NCBI RefSeq assembly: GCF_021028995.1
Contig: NZ_JAJJZG010000006.1
Coordinates: 62,001-126,000 of the forward strand
DNA: 64,000 bases
Source of the DNA: Halobacterium sp. KA-4
Lineage (GTDB): Archaea; Halobacteriota; Halobacteria; Halobacteriales; Halobacteriaceae
Direction of reading: 5' to 3'
A program made the translations under genes and the position numbers. Below, piece after piece: positions 25,792-34,889 of this stretch. Within the stretch, counting starts at the first letter, position 1; each line of letters begins with the position of its first letter. A model generated the notes under the pieces. It did not search any database. It had not been told where the DNA came from and saw only the letters and a list, made by a program, of their open reading frames with translations.

Positions 25792-27168
25792 ATGAGCCGT
25801 AGCTGCACGCTCGACCCCGAGACCCGGGACGCCGTGGAGTCGTTCGTCGGCGAGTGGCTGATCGACGAGACCGTGCCGAGCGCGGGCGTCGCGCTCGTGG
25901 ACGGCGATGACGTGGTCTACGTGGACGGGTTCGGGGCGCGCGACCTGGAGTCGAACGCGCCCGCGACGCCGGACACGCTGTACGGGATCGCGTCCATCAC
26001 GAAGTCCGTGGCGGCGACGAGCGTCCTCCAACTCGTCGACGACGGCCACCTCTCGCTATCGGACCCAGTGACCGAACACCTCCCCTACTTCGAGGAATTA
26101 GCGGAGTCGCCGACGGTCCACGAACTGCTCTCGCACACGTCCGGGATGCCCAGCGACGGCGCGAGCGTCACCCTCATCGCCCGGCTACTCGGCGAGGGGA
26201 CCGAGACTGCGCCGTTGAGTTCGGACGCGGACTTCCGCCGCCACGTCCGGGAGTCGACGGACGAGCGCGCGGCCGGCGAGCGGTTCTTCTACTACAACAC
26301 GGGCTACACGGTGCTCGGGAAACTCGTCGAAGCAATCGACGGGCGCTCGTTCCCCGAGTACGCCCGCGAGGAGGTGCTGGCACCGCTCGGGATGGACCGC
26401 TCGGTCGTGCGCGGGGACCCAGAGGACTACGACGACGCGATGACGCCGTACCGCATCGAAGACGGCGAAGTGACGTGCGCCGACTACCCCGTGAAGGGCG
26501 TGGGTGCAGCGGGCGGCATGCTCAGCACGGCACGTGACTTCGCGACGTACCTCCAGTTTGCGATGCACGGCGACGAGTCCGTACTCCCGGACGCGCAGCG
26601 CGAACTGGCGCAGGCGGCGCAGGCGACGCGCACGGAGCGCCTCGACGGTCCGGACGAGCGATACGGCTACGGTTGGATGCGGCGACCGTTCCTTGACGAC
26701 GACCTCGTCGGCCACTCGGGGACGCTGACCGTGACCTCGGCCTACCTCGGCTTCCTCGAGGACCGCGAAGTCGGCGTCGCGGTCGCGTGCAACACGGCGC
26801 CGGACGTCCACCCGATGTACGTCGGGCCCGCGCTGCTCGCGCTCGTGGAGGGCGAGGACCCCGAGGACGTGGTGTCGTTCTACGCGCTCCGCGCGAAGTG
26901 CCGGCGTGTCGCGGGCACCTACAAGTCGTTCCGGAGCGCCGCGACCGCCGACGTCGAGCCGGCGGCTGGGAGCCTCGACGTGACGCTGTCGACGGCGCTC
27001 GGCGAGGAGACGCTGACCGCGTTCCCGGAGACGACCGCCCGCGACGACTACCAGTTCTACACCGTCTCGGCGGGCGGCGACCGCGTGCCACTGACGTTCG
27101 AACCGACCGATAACGGTGGGTTGGACTGCTACTACCAGCGGTGGCGGCTCCACGAAACTAGCGACTGA
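25792..27168 (+). CDS. Class C beta-lactamase-like serine hydrolase
   Basis: 458 residues without a signal peptide. Active-site motifs are intact: SITK at 68-71, LSHTSGMPSDG, YYNTGY (the Tyr-x-Asn motif) and GHSGT (the third His-x-Gly motif). Residues ~380-458 form a C-terminal beta-barrel often seen in these esterases (TYKSFRSAATADVEPAAGSL). In archaea the family usually acts as an esterase or D-amino peptidase, not as a drug-resistance enzyme. It is cytosolic as far as the sequence shows. Confidence 0.88.
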   Translation: MSRSCTLDPETRDAVESFVGEWLIDETVPSAGVALVDGDDVVYVDGFGARDLESNAPATPDTLYGIASITKSVAATSVLQLVDDGHLSLSDPVTEHLPYFEELAESPTVHELLSHTSGMPSDGASVTLIARLLGEGTETAPLSSDADFRRHVRESTDERAAGERFFYYNTGYTVLGKLVEAIDGRSFPEYAREEVLAPLGMDRSVVRGDPEDYDDAMTPYRIEDGEVTCADYPVKGVGAAGGMLSTARDFATYLQFAMHGDESVLPDAQRELAQAAQATRTERLDGPDERYGYGWMRRPFLDDDLVGHSGTLTVTSAYLGFLEDREVGVAVACNTAPDVHPMYVGPALLALVEGEDPEDVVSFYALRAKCRRVAGTYKSFRSAATADVEPAAGSLDVTLSTALGEETLTAFPETTARDDYQFYTVSAGGDRVPLTFEPTDNGGLDCYYQRWRLHETSD

Positions 27169-27214
27169 GACGCGCTGGCCTCGGCAATTCTGAACTGTTA
27201 CCATGCGGCAGGAA

Positions 27215-27223
27215 AACTTATTA
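27215..27223 (+). promoter_or_regulatory. TATA box of the DUF7116 gene
   Basis: The sequence aacttatta, about 30 bases upstream of the ATG at 27249, stands out in GC-rich surroundings and suits a leaderless transcript. Confidence 0.55.
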
Positions 27224-27248
27224 CCTAGTCCCCCAACGGTACGAGTGC

Positions 27249-27557
27249 ATGGGGACTGTTACCACCCCTCCCGACGAGCAGGCCCGGTCGATATTCGACG
27301 ACCTCGGGTACAGCCTCGCTGGAGACGGCGCGGAGTTCTCCGCCACGCGCGACTGGAAAGAGATACGCGTGACAGCCGTCACAGACCGAGTCGAGGCCGA
27401 CCACGACAGCGGTTATCGCTGTTTCGTGACGTGGGCCGAGAACACCGACGCGCTCGAACGACAGCTGCGTCGGCTCGACCCGCCCTACGAGTGGGCGGTG
27501 ATGGGTGTCGAGGAGGACGGTGACTACGAAGTAGCGCGCGCCCCGCCGGTCAGTTAG
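27249..27557 (+). CDS. DUF7116-like small protein
   Basis: 102 residues. The start 'MGTVTTPPDEQARSIFDDLG' followed by RCFVTWAENTDALERQLR and YEWAVMGVEEDGDYEVARAPP matches the haloarchaeal DUF7116 family, short acidic alpha/beta proteins of unknown function. The gene is monocistronic and converges with the aminotransferase gene. Confidence 0.75.
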   Translation: MGTVTTPPDEQARSIFDDLGYSLAGDGAEFSATRDWKEIRVTAVTDRVEADHDSGYRCFVTWAENTDALERQLRRLDPPYEWAVMGVEEDGDYEVARAPPVS

Positions 27558-27573
27558 GGGCGCGTCGGTTTTT

Positions 27574-28758
27574 CTATCGGAGCGCTTCCCGCGTAGCGGC
27601 GAGCCCGGCAGCCGCGTCCACGTCCGCGCCCAGCGCGTCGAAGGCGTCCGCGAGCGCGGCGACGACGAGTGTGACGTTCTCCGGGCGCGCGCCGTGGCCC
27701 ATACAGCCGATGCGGAACACGTCGCCCTCCAAGGCGCCGAGGCCGGACGCGATTTCGAGGTCGTAGTGGTCGAGCACGTAGTCGATGACCTCGCCGTCGT
27801 CGACGCCCTCCGGGACGCGCACGGCGTTCAGGCTCGGCAGCCAGTAGTCGTCCTCGGGGTTGAGGCCGAGGCCCATGGCTTCGACGCCGGCCTTCAGCGC
27901 GCCCGCGATTCGCTCGTGGCGCGCCCAGCGCTGTTCGATGCCCTCCTCGGCGACCAGTCGCAGCGCCTCGCGGAGCGCGTACACGTTCGAGACGGGCGCC
28001 GTGTGGTGGTACGCGCGCTCGTCGCCCCAGTACCCTTCCAGCAGCGAGAGGTCCAGATACCACGACCGCGGGTCCGCCTCGCGGGAGAGCACCTTGTCCA
28101 TGGCGTCGTCGTTCAGCGTCAGTGGGCTCGCGCCCGGCGGACAGGACAGGCACTTCTGCGGGCCGGAGTACGCCGCGTCGATGCCCCACTCGTCGACGCG
28201 GAGTTCGACGCCGCCGAGGCTCGTCACGGTGTCCGCAATAACGAGCGCGTCGTGCTCGTGAGCGATGTCCGTGAGTTCGGGGACGTTCGTCTGCTTCGCG
28301 CCGGTAGACGTCTCCGCGTGCACGAACCCGAAGACGTCTGGCTGGTGCTCGGCGAACGCGTCCGCGACGTCCGTGGGCTGGAGCGGCTCGCCCCACGGCG
28401 CGTCCACGCGCACGACCTCGCCGCCCGCGCGACGCGCCATTTCGGCCATGCGGTCGCCGAAGTAGCCGTTTGTCGGCGCGAGGAACGTGTCCCCGGGCTC
28501 GGTGAGGTTGCCGATGGCGGCTTCCATCGCGGCGGAACCGGTCCCCGAAACGGGAATCGTCCACTCGTTGTCCGTGCGGAACGTGTACCGCAGCAGTTCC
28601 TGGGTCTCGTCCATGATGTCCACGAACGACGGGTCGAGGTGGCCCACCAGCGGCGTACTCATCGCTTTCAGTACGCGCGGGTGGACCGGGCTCGGCCCCG
28701 GCCCCATCAGCGTTCGCTGCGGCGGCGACAACTCTCCGACGTCTGGCGCGTCAGTCAT
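27574..28758 (-). CDS. Alanine-glyoxylate/serine-pyruvate type aminotransferase
   Basis: 394 residues, class V PLP fold. LMGPGPSPVHPRVLKAMSTP is the substrate-cradle start, PVSGTGSAAMEAAIGNL the cofactor phosphate site, DTVTSLGGVELRVDEWGIDA holds the Asp that contacts the pyridine nitrogen, and YSGPQKCLSCPPG holds the PLP lysine. It may use alanine or serine with glyoxylate or pyruvate. ATG 28758 is preferred over one nine codons upstream. Confidence 0.9.
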   Translation of the reverse strand: MTDAPDVGELSPPQRTLMGPGPSPVHPRVLKAMSTPLVGHLDPSFVDIMDETQELLRYTFRTDNEWTIPVSGTGSAAMEAAIGNLTEPGDTFLAPTNGYFGDRMAEMARRAGGEVVRVDAPWGEPLQPTDVADAFAEHQPDVFGFVHAETSTGAKQTNVPELTDIAHEHDALVIADTVTSLGGVELRVDEWGIDAAYSGPQKCLSCPPGASPLTLNDDAMDKVLSREADPRSWYLDLSLLEGYWGDERAYHHTAPVSNVYALREALRLVAEEGIEQRWARHERIAGALKAGVEAMGLGLNPEDDYWLPSLNAVRVPEGVDDGEVIDYVLDHYDLEIASGLGALEGDVFRIGCMGHGARPENVTLVVAALADAFDALGADVDAAAGLAATREALR

Positions 28759-28858
28759 GTCCGAACCCCAGACGGGCGTTAGCAAGAAGGTTCGGGAATC
28801 GGCACCACGAGTCCCGTCCAGCGGCAGGAGTTACGTGCCCGGGCCGCGATGGGCCGGT

Positions 28859-29404
28859 ATGCAGCCAGAGTCGCCGTCGTCGCTGACCGACCTCCTGAAC
28901 AACACCGTCGACGAGTTCGTCGGCAACGTCGCTAGCGCGCTCCCGCGAGTTCTCACGGGGCTGGTCTTCCTCGTGCTCGCGGCGATTCTCATCCGCGTCA
29001 TCGCGACCGCTGTGCGCGTCGTCCTGCGACAGGTCTACCCGGACCAGCCGATTTACGTCCAACTCGGCGGCACGCTCGCCTCGGTCGTGCTGTGGTTCGG
29101 CGCGCTGCTCGGGTTCCTGTCGGCGGTCGGCCTCCCCGAAATCGCCGCGGCACTCGGCACCGCCTCCGGCTTCCTCGCGCTCGGTGTCTCGTACGCGCTC
29201 TCGGGGATGCTCGCGGACGCTGTCGCCGGCATCTACCTCCTGCGCGACCCCGACTTCAACCCCGGCGACACGGTCGTCGCCGGCGACGTGACCGGCGTCG
29301 TCACCGCCATCGAACTGCGGAAGACCCGCTTCCGGGTCGACGACGACACGGTCGTGCGTGCGAACGCCGACGTCGAGAAGAAGTGGACGAAGAAGGCGGA
29401 GTGA
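28859..29404 (+). CDS. Small MscS-like mechanosensitive channel protein
   Basis: 181 residues. An amphipathic N-terminal helix (LLNNTVDEFVGNVASAL) is followed by about three membrane segments; the third (IAAALGTASGFLALGVSYAL) is the Gly/Ala-rich pore helix. The C-terminus keeps only the MscS beta domain: LLRDPDFNPGDTVVAGDVTG, VVTAIELRKTRFRVDD. The alpha/beta cage of full MscS is absent, which makes it a short form. Expected role: osmotic or ion release. Confidence 0.82.
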   Translation: MQPESPSSLTDLLNNTVDEFVGNVASALPRVLTGLVFLVLAAILIRVIATAVRVVLRQVYPDQPIYVQLGGTLASVVLWFGALLGFLSAVGLPEIAAALGTASGFLALGVSYALSGMLADAVAGIYLLRDPDFNPGDTVVAGDVTGVVTAIELRKTRFRVDDDTVVRANADVEKKWTKKAE

Positions 29405-29469
29405 GGCGCGAACGCGGCGTGCTAGCGGGGCACCCGCGAGTTTATCCCGCTTCGTAGAGTACTTCGGGT

Positions 29470-30399
29470 ATGTTCGTAGGGCACGCGATGTTCGCGTTCG
29501 GCGTCGTCGCGCTCGCTGCCACCCGATTCGGGGCGTCCCGCGAGCGCGCGCTCGCCCTCGGCGTCGCCGCCGGCCTGTTCGCCGCCGTCCCCGATGTCGA
29601 CATGGCCTACGCCCTCGTCGGCCTCGTCGCCGTCGACCCGACGAGCCCCATGGCCGTCGCGCAGTCGTTCTGGGGCGCGTCGACGGTCGTCCATCGCGCA
29701 GTCACGCACTCGCTAGTCGTCGCCGTGCCCGCGGCCGCAGCGTTCGCGCTCGCGCCAACCCACCGCCGGATTGCCGCGGCCGCCCTCGCCGCGCTCGTCG
29801 GCGTCGTCGCCGCGTTCTCCGGCCCGCTCCCCGCGGTCATCGTCGGCCTGTTCGCGGCCGGCGGCTGGCTCGTCACGCGCGCCGCCCACGCCTACCGCGT
29901 CCGCGGTACCAGTCTGTTCGCGGTCGCACTCGTTGGTCTCCTCAGCCACCCGTTCGGCGACCTGTTCACCGGGGAACCGCCGGAGCTGCTCTACCCGCTC
30001 GACGTCACCGTCTTCGACGGCCGCGTCGCGCTGTCCGCCGACCCGACAGTCCACCTGCTGGGTGCGTTCGGCGTCGAACTGTTCGCCATCTGGCTGGGCG
30101 TCGCCGCGGCGCTCTGGCTCACCGGCCACCGCTTCACCGATCACGTGAACTCGCGGGCGGCGTTCGGCGCCGCGTACGCCCTCGCTGTACTCGTGCTGCC
30201 ACCGCCGACGATGGACACTTCCTACCACTTCGTGTTCAGCGTTGTCGCCGTGGGATTCGTCGGCGTCGTCCCCGCACCGAAACTCCGCCAGCGCTCGCTG
30301 ACGCTGCCGTCGCTGCCCACCGCGATAGTGACCGGGCTGGCAGCGGTCACGCTCGCCGCGCTCGCGTATGGCGTCGCGTACACCACGGGCCTCGCGTAA
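29470..30399 (+). CDS. Membrane-bound metal-dependent hydrolase family protein (DUF457-like)
   Basis: 309 residues with about eight membrane segments. MFVGHAMFAFGVV at the start, 'AVPDVDMAYA' and HRAVTHSL carry the conserved His and Asp residues of the YdjM/DUF457 family; a second HPFGDLFTGEPPELLYPLD motif lies near residue 160. Substrates are unknown. It starts 65 bases after the MscS-like gene, with a possible promoter gap. Confidence 0.78.
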   Translation: MFVGHAMFAFGVVALAATRFGASRERALALGVAAGLFAAVPDVDMAYALVGLVAVDPTSPMAVAQSFWGASTVVHRAVTHSLVVAVPAAAAFALAPTHRRIAAAALAALVGVVAAFSGPLPAVIVGLFAAGGWLVTRAAHAYRVRGTSLFAVALVGLLSHPFGDLFTGEPPELLYPLDVTVFDGRVALSADPTVHLLGAFGVELFAIWLGVAAALWLTGHRFTDHVNSRAAFGAAYALAVLVLPPPTMDTSYHFVFSVVAVGFVGVVPAPKLRQRSLTLPSLPTAIVTGLAAVTLAALAYGVAYTTGLA

Positions 30400-30451
30400 C
30401 TGTTCTCCAGCGGCCTCAGCACTTGTTAGGCGGGCGCCGAGATAGGTAATC

Positions 30452-31096
30452 GTGGCCCGCAACTCACGCCTCGCCGCGCTCGTCAGAGCCGAGCGCGCGA
30501 ACGCCGCGCTCTCGTGGCTGCTCGTCACGGTCGTCGCCGCGTCAGTCGTCGCGAGCGTGCCCAACGACCCCGTCTGGGTCGTGTTCGCGCTCGTCACCGC
30601 CACGGTCGCCGTCCTCCCACCAATGGCGTTCGAGGACGCCCGCGCGATGCTCCCGTGGGAAGTGCTCGCGCTCGCTGCACTCCCCACTGTCGGCCGGGCG
30701 CTCGCGGCCCCCGGGCTGACCAGCGACCTGTCGACCTACGTCGGGGTGGCCGCGCTTGCGCTCGTCGTCGCCGTCGAACTCGATGTCTTCACGCACGTCC
30801 GCCTCGCGAACTGGTTCTCGGTCGTCTTCGTCGTCGTCGCGACGATGGCGACGGCGGGCTTCCTCGCCGTGCTCGGCTGGCTCTCGGACCTCGCCGTCGG
30901 CACCGCGTTCGTCCTCCCTGCGGAGCCGCCGCTGACCGTCGCACAGGAACACGCCGCCGTGACCGCGCTCGTGAAGGATTTCATCGCGGCGACGGTCGCG
31001 GGCGTGCTCGCCGCGGTGGTGTTCGTCTGGTACTTCCGGCGGCGCGCGGACGCCAGCCTCCGGCTCCCCGCGGAACTGGAGGTGGTCGTTGAGTGA
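30452..31096 (+). CDS. Hypothetical membrane protein
   Basis: 214 residues from a GTG start, with about six membrane segments and a C-terminal YFRRRADASLRLPAELEVVVE. No named family is recognised. Its stop codon overlaps the next gene's GTG start by four bases (GTGA), so it is coupled to the DUF2238-like membrane protein and probably works with it. Confidence 0.68.
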   Translation: MARNSRLAALVRAERANAALSWLLVTVVAASVVASVPNDPVWVVFALVTATVAVLPPMAFEDARAMLPWEVLALAALPTVGRALAAPGLTSDLSTYVGVAALALVVAVELDVFTHVRLANWFSVVFVVVATMATAGFLAVLGWLSDLAVGTAFVLPAEPPLTVAQEHAAVTALVKDFIAATVAGVLAAVVFVWYFRRRADASLRLPAELEVVVE

Positions 31097-31758
31097 AACT
31101 CCGCGACCGCCTCGGCATCTCCGAGCGCCGCCAGCGACAGGCCACGCGCGGGATGCAACTCGCGCTCGCGGCGTTCACGGCCGTCGGCGTCCTCACGTGG
31201 AACGTCGCCGTCACCGTCAACGCGGCCGCCGCGCTCGCGGTCACACACCTCCCGGCGGTGCTCGAACGCGACTACAGCATCCCGATGGACGCCGGCCTCA
31301 CGCTGTGGATTACGACCGCGGTGTTCCTACACGTGCTCGGCACGCTCGGCGTCCCCGGCGTCACCGACCAGTTCTACGGCCCGAACCCGCCGCTCTGGTG
31401 GGACCACCTCACGCACTTCCTCTCCTCGACGGTGGTCGCTGCGGCCGGCTACGCCACCGTGCGCGCGATCGATGAACACCACGACGACGTCGCGTTCCCA
31501 CCGAACTTTACGTTCGTCTTCGTTGTCCTGTTCGTGATGGCGCTGGGCGTGCTCTGGGAGATACTGGAGTACGCTGCGTGGACGCTCGGCGATGCCGTCG
31601 GCGCGACCGTGCTCACCATCTACGGCGTCGACGACGTCACGCTCGACCTCGCGTTCAACACCATCGGCGCGGTCGTCGTCGGCGTCTGGGGGACCGCGTA
31701 CCTCGGCGACGTCACCGACGCCATCCGCGCCAACATCGAGGACGCCGCCAGCGAGTGA
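31093..31758 (+). CDS. DUF2238/YjdF-like membrane protein
   Basis: 221 residues from a GTG start. About five membrane segments carry the family marks WWDHLTHFLSSTVVAAAGYA and LWEILEYAAWTLGDAVG, where the His and Glu residues sit at membrane faces and may bind metal or lipid. Function unknown. Translationally coupled to the membrane protein before it. The dodecin promoter follows directly. Confidence 0.75.
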   Translation: MKLRDRLGISERRQRQATRGMQLALAAFTAVGVLTWNVAVTVNAAAALAVTHLPAVLERDYSIPMDAGLTLWITTAVFLHVLGTLGVPGVTDQFYGPNPPLWWDHLTHFLSSTVVAAAGYATVRAIDEHHDDVAFPPNFTFVFVVLFVMALGVLWEILEYAAWTLGDAVGATVLTIYGVDDVTLDLAFNTIGAVVVGVWGTAYLGDVTDAIRANIEDAASE

Positions 31759-31774
31759 CCTGTATCTAGCGAGT

Positions 31775-31782
31775 AACTTTAT
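31775..31782 (+). promoter_or_regulatory. TATA box of the dodecin gene
   Basis: The sequence aactttat lies about 30 bases before the dodecin ATG at 31809, again fitting a leaderless start. Confidence 0.5.
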
Positions 31783-31808
31783 CCGGTTCGCTGGAAAACT
31801 GTCGGGCG

Positions 31809-32009
31809 ATGGTATTCAAGAAGATTCGACTCATCGGGACCAGCGAGGAGAGCTTCGACGCCGCCGCGGAGGACGCAATCGACCGCGCGGAGGACACCCT
31901 GGACAACGTGAAGTGGGCGGAAGTCGTCGAACAGGGCGTCGAAATCGCCAGCGTCGAGAACCGACAGTACCAGGTCGAAGTGGAAATCGCCTTCGAGTTG
32001 GAGAACTAG
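31809..32009 (+). CDS. Dodecin (riboflavin-binding dodecamer)
   Basis: 66 residues, nearly the same as H. salinarum dodecin: [20 protein letters not shown], then [20 protein letters not shown] with the flavin-stacking Trp36, and [14 protein letters not shown] at the end. Dodecin stores riboflavin or lumichrome in a 12-mer shell and protects against flavin photochemistry. It converges with the HesB gene, overlapping it by four bases. Confidence 0.93.
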   Translation: MVFKKIRLIGTSEESFDAAAEDAIDRAEDTLDNVKWAEVVEQGVEIASVENRQYQVEVEIAFELEN

Positions 32010-32371
32010 GTTCGGAAGGACTCGCCGCAGCCGCACTCACTCTCGACGTTCGGGTTCTGGACGTGGAAGCCAGCCCCCTGCAGGCCGCCCTCGAAGGCGA
32101 GTTGGCTGCCACCGACGTAGTTCAGGCTGGATTGGTCGACGAACAGTCGGATGCCGTTGCTCTCGAAAATCTGGTCCTCGGGCTCGGGCTCGGGTTCGAA
32201 GCGCATCCCGTAGGAGAGCCCCGCGCAGCCGCCCTGCTGGACGTACAGCCGCAGGCCGGCCTCCGAGACGTCCATGTCTTCGCCCTCCATGAGCTCGCGG
32301 GCCTGCTCGGCCGCGGGCTCCGTGGCGGTGACCACCGTGTCTCCGTCCCCGTTCTCGACGGTCGCGCTCAT
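32006..32371 (-). CDS. A-type iron-sulfur carrier (HesB/IscA/ErpA-like)
   Basis: 121 residues. [15 protein letters not shown]-type sequence holds the first conserved Cys and the C-terminal SECGCGES the CxC pair, the three Fe-S ligands of the family. It should deliver Fe-S clusters to target proteins. A disordered acidic N-terminus of about 18 residues precedes the fold. The gene appears to have its own promoter upstream of 32371. Confidence 0.9.
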   Translation of the reverse strand: MSATVENGDGDTVVTATEPAAEQARELMEGEDMDVSEAGLRLYVQQGGCAGLSYGMRFEPEPEPEDQIFESNGIRLFVDQSSLNYVGGSQLAFEGGLQGAGFHVQNPNVESECGCGESFRT

Positions 32372-32435
32372 GTCGAATACATTCGGGGGCCGCAGTCATA
32401 AGCGTGGTGCCACCCCACAGGGCCGCCGCGACCAG

Positions 32436-33716
32436 TTACTCGTCGTCCTCGAAGCGCGCGTCCACGCTGGCCGCGTGCGCATCGAGGCCTTCCGCCTCCG
32501 CGAGCGTCGTCACGGTCCCCCGGAGGTCCGCGAGCGCGCTCTCGTCGAGGCGCTGAACGGTCGTCGACCGGAGGAACGTGTCCACGGAGAGCCCGCCGGC
32601 GACCTTCGCCTTCCCATTCGTCGGGAGCACGTGATTTGTCCCGGTAGCGTAGTCGCCCGCCGCGACGGGCGCGTACGGCCCGAGGAACACCGAGCCCGCG
32701 GAGTCGATGCGGTCCAGGAGTTCCTCGTCGTTCGCCGCTTGAATCGAGAGGTGTTCGGCGGCGTACTCCTCGGCGAACAGCACGCCCTCGCTCATCGAGC
32801 GCGCGACGAACACGCCGCTGGCGTCGTTGTCGAGGGCGTCCCGAATCGTTTCCGTGCGCTCGCGGTCGTCGATGCGCGCCTCGATTTCCTCGCAGACCGC
32901 GTCGGCGGTCGCCTCGTCGTCGGTGACGACGACGACGCTGGAGTCGGGGTCGTGCTCGGCCTGCGCGAGCACGTCAGCGGCGACGTAGCCGGGGTCGGCG
33001 GTTTCGTCGGCGACCACCAGTAGTTCCGAGGGACCGGCGAGGAAGTCGATGTCCACGTCGCCCCGGACTTTGGCTTTCGCTGCGGTGACGAATTTGTTGC
33101 CCGGCCCGACGATTTTCTGCACGCGGTCCACGGTCTCGGTCCCGTACGCCAGCGCCGCGACGGCCTGCGCGCCACCGGAGGCGTACACGCGATCCGCGCC
33201 TGCGACGTGCATCGCCGCCATTGTCACCGGGTTCAGTTCCTCGGCGGGCGGCGTCGCGACCGCGACCTGTTCGACGCCCGCGACCTTCGCGGGAATCACG
33301 CCCATCAACACTGAGGAGGGGTACGCCGCGGTGCCGCCGGGCGCGTACACGCCGACGCGCTCGATGGGGCGGAACCGCCGCCCGAGTTCGCGGCCCTCGG
33401 AGAACTCGCGCCGCCAGTCCTCGGGCGTCTGTGCCTCGTGGAACTCCCGAACGTTCGCGGCGGCCGCCTCGATGGCCTCGCGGGTCTCGTCATCGAGTTC
33501 CTCGTACGCGCGCTCGGCTTCGTCCGTGACGTCGACGTTCCCCAGTTCCACGTCGTCGAACTCGCTGGCGTACTGGCGCAGCGCCACGTCGCCTTCCTCG
33601 CGGACGCGCTCAACGATGTCCCGGACCGTCGACCGGACCGACTCAACGCCGGCCATGCGCTCGAACAGCGCGCGGCGGCGGTCCGGCCCGAGGTCCGCAA
33701 CGGCTTCGTAGTCCAT
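32436..33716 (-). CDS. hisD: Histidinol dehydrogenase
   Basis: 426 residues, the normal length. HisD catalyses the last two steps of histidine synthesis (histidinol to histidine, NAD, zinc). Motifs: GVYAPGGTAAYPSSVLMGVI, VGPGNKFVTAAK, the active loop EHDPDSSVVVVTDDEA, AAEHLSIQAAN with zinc-site residues, TGTNHVLPT, and the C-terminal TLAEAEGLDAHAASV. No other his gene is nearby. ATG 33716 (MDYEAVADLGPD) is chosen; the open frame continues upstream but without typical composition. Confidence 0.94.
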   Translation of the reverse strand: MDYEAVADLGPDRRRALFERMAGVESVRSTVRDIVERVREEGDVALRQYASEFDDVELGNVDVTDEAERAYEELDDETREAIEAAAANVREFHEAQTPEDWRREFSEGRELGRRFRPIERVGVYAPGGTAAYPSSVLMGVIPAKVAGVEQVAVATPPAEELNPVTMAAMHVAGADRVYASGGAQAVAALAYGTETVDRVQKIVGPGNKFVTAAKAKVRGDVDIDFLAGPSELLVVADETADPGYVAADVLAQAEHDPDSSVVVVTDDEATADAVCEEIEARIDDRERTETIRDALDNDASGVFVARSMSEGVLFAEEYAAEHLSIQAANDEELLDRIDSAGSVFLGPYAPVAAGDYATGTNHVLPTNGKAKVAGGLSVDTFLRSTTVQRLDESALADLRGTVTTLAEAEGLDAHAASVDARFEDDE

Positions 33717-34064
33717 ACGCGCCGTAGGGGCGGCCGGCGAAAAGGCGTTTCCATCCCGTGAGTCCACGTGGCCGGGTGAATCACCGGAAGAGCGCGATAC
33801 ACCTTCGGGTTCGCTGGCCTCCGCGGGACGCACGAGAACGTCATCTATCGGTTGACGACGGGCTTCAAGTCCGCTTAAAACGACTGAGAGCGTACGCCGA
33901 CCTGTTCACCCTCGAACAAAGTTCAGAGTCGTCTAATCACGTGAGTACGCAATCGGAAAATGTGCGCCCGCGACACTACCGGGCAACAATCTACTAGTAG
34001 GCACAGTGAAGGTGGAGCAGGCCGCTTAACACGCGGAAGCTCCCGCTCGTAAGAGATGCGGCGA
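33717..34064. other. 348-base non-coding gap upstream of hisD
   Basis: No convincing gene on either strand. The first part should carry the hisD promoter. From about 33860 the sequence turns more AT-rich than its surroundings. It contains the left copy of a 21-base direct repeat (33958-33978) and a 10-base palindrome CTACTAGTAG shortly after it (33990-33999), close to the 3' end of the toxin gene. It may hold debris of earlier insertions. Confidence 0.5.
33958..33978. repeat. Left direct repeat flanking the toxin-antitoxin pair
   Basis: A 21-base sequence, aaatgt[g]cgcccgcgacacta with the bracketed base variable, recurs at 34869-34889 with a single mismatch (a there). The two copies bracket the PIN and UPF0175 genes, 911 bases apart from start to start. 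Similarity stops abruptly on the right side of both copies. Confidence 0.85.
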
Positions 34065-34556
34065 CTACTCGTCGGCCTCGGAGAGCACTTGTGCGTACAA
34101 ATCGTCGGAGATCCAGAACCCGGCTTCGCGGAGAGCGTCAAGTTCACTCTTCAAATCAACCTCACCGGTCTTCGATCCCCGGAGTAGGACTCCAATAACG
34201 CCAGTGATGTCCAAATCGTGTCTGCGGGCGACACGTCGACCGTCACGCTCGTCGAGCAAAACGAGGTCGGTATCGTGTTCGACCGCATAGCAGATTGCCG
34301 CTGTCTCCCCCAGATCGAGTTCGTGAAAAATCTCAACGAACAGATCTGAACGCTCCACTTCGACGATGCGCAGAACTCCGTCGTCTCGCAAACCTCGGAG
34401 GGCTTCCAAGCCGTCATCCCCTTCAGTGAGTTCACTCCAGACCTGCCGTGGAACCGTAACGCCGGAGAACTGCACTTCGAGGAGATCGAGCCGGTCGATG
34501 AGCGCGAGATTCAGGAGTGGGGAGGTATCCGAGACGACCAGCCCACTATTCGGCAT
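34065..34556 (-). CDS. PIN-domain toxin (DUF3368 family)
   Basis: 163 residues. The start VVSDTSPLLNLALIDRLDLL carries the first PIN acid (Asp9), 'DLGETAAICYAVEHDTDLVL' the central Glu and LLDERDGRRVARRHDLDITG the last acids, followed by a helical tail. DUF3368 proteins are PIN-type ribonucleases, here in the classic pair with a UPF0175 antitoxin whose gene overlaps by 11 bases upstream. The likely target is RNA. Confidence 0.87.
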   Translation of the reverse strand: MPNSGLVVSDTSPLLNLALIDRLDLLEVQFSGVTVPRQVWSELTEGDDGLEALRGLRDDGVLRIVEVERSDLFVEIFHELDLGETAAICYAVEHDTDLVLLDERDGRRVARRHDLDITGVIGVLLRGSKTGEVDLKSELDALREAGFWISDDLYAQVLSEADE

Positions 34557-34791
34557 AGTCGAGGTCTTCGCTGAGCTCTCGTTCGCCGTAGTGGCGCGGA
34601 ATCTCGCGTTCCCCGAGAATCTCGTGGAACTCCTGTTTTGACAGCTCCGCTAGCGCACGCGCTTTCCCGAAAGAGAGGACACCACGGGCGTACAGCGAGA
34701 CCGCCAACTCCCGCTTCATCGCGGACGGCCGCTCCCCCTCCGGAAGTTGCAACGCCTCGTAGACGTCATCATCGATCTCTATCGTCGCCAT
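34546..34791 (-). CDS. UPF0175 antitoxin
   Basis: 81 residues. MATIEIDDDVYEALQLPEGE is a ribbon-helix-helix-like start, then AVSLYARGVLSFGKARALAE and LSKQEFHEILGEREIPRHYG, the UPF0175 signature. The protein should bind the PIN toxin and its own promoter. ATG 34791 is preferred; the open frame extends to 34887 but would run through the direct repeat. An 11-base overlap with the toxin gene ties their translation. Confidence 0.85.
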   Translation of the reverse strand: MATIEIDDDVYEALQLPEGERPSAMKRELAVSLYARGVLSFGKARALAELSKQEFHEILGEREIPRHYGERELSEDLDYAE

Positions 34792-34868
34792 ACGTGAAAT
34801 AGGCGTACGCGAGTCTTGAGTGTTTGGCCAAGTTCCCGGGAGGACACAGCGCGCGCTACAGAAGGTCG

Positions 34869-34889
34869 AAATGTACGCCCGCGACACTA
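34869..34889. repeat. Right direct repeat flanking the toxin-antitoxin pair
   Basis: The second copy of the 21-base repeat (one mismatch with 33958-33978). It lies in the upstream region of the antitoxin gene, about 80 bases before its ATG, and directly precedes the hairpin array. Confidence 0.85.
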
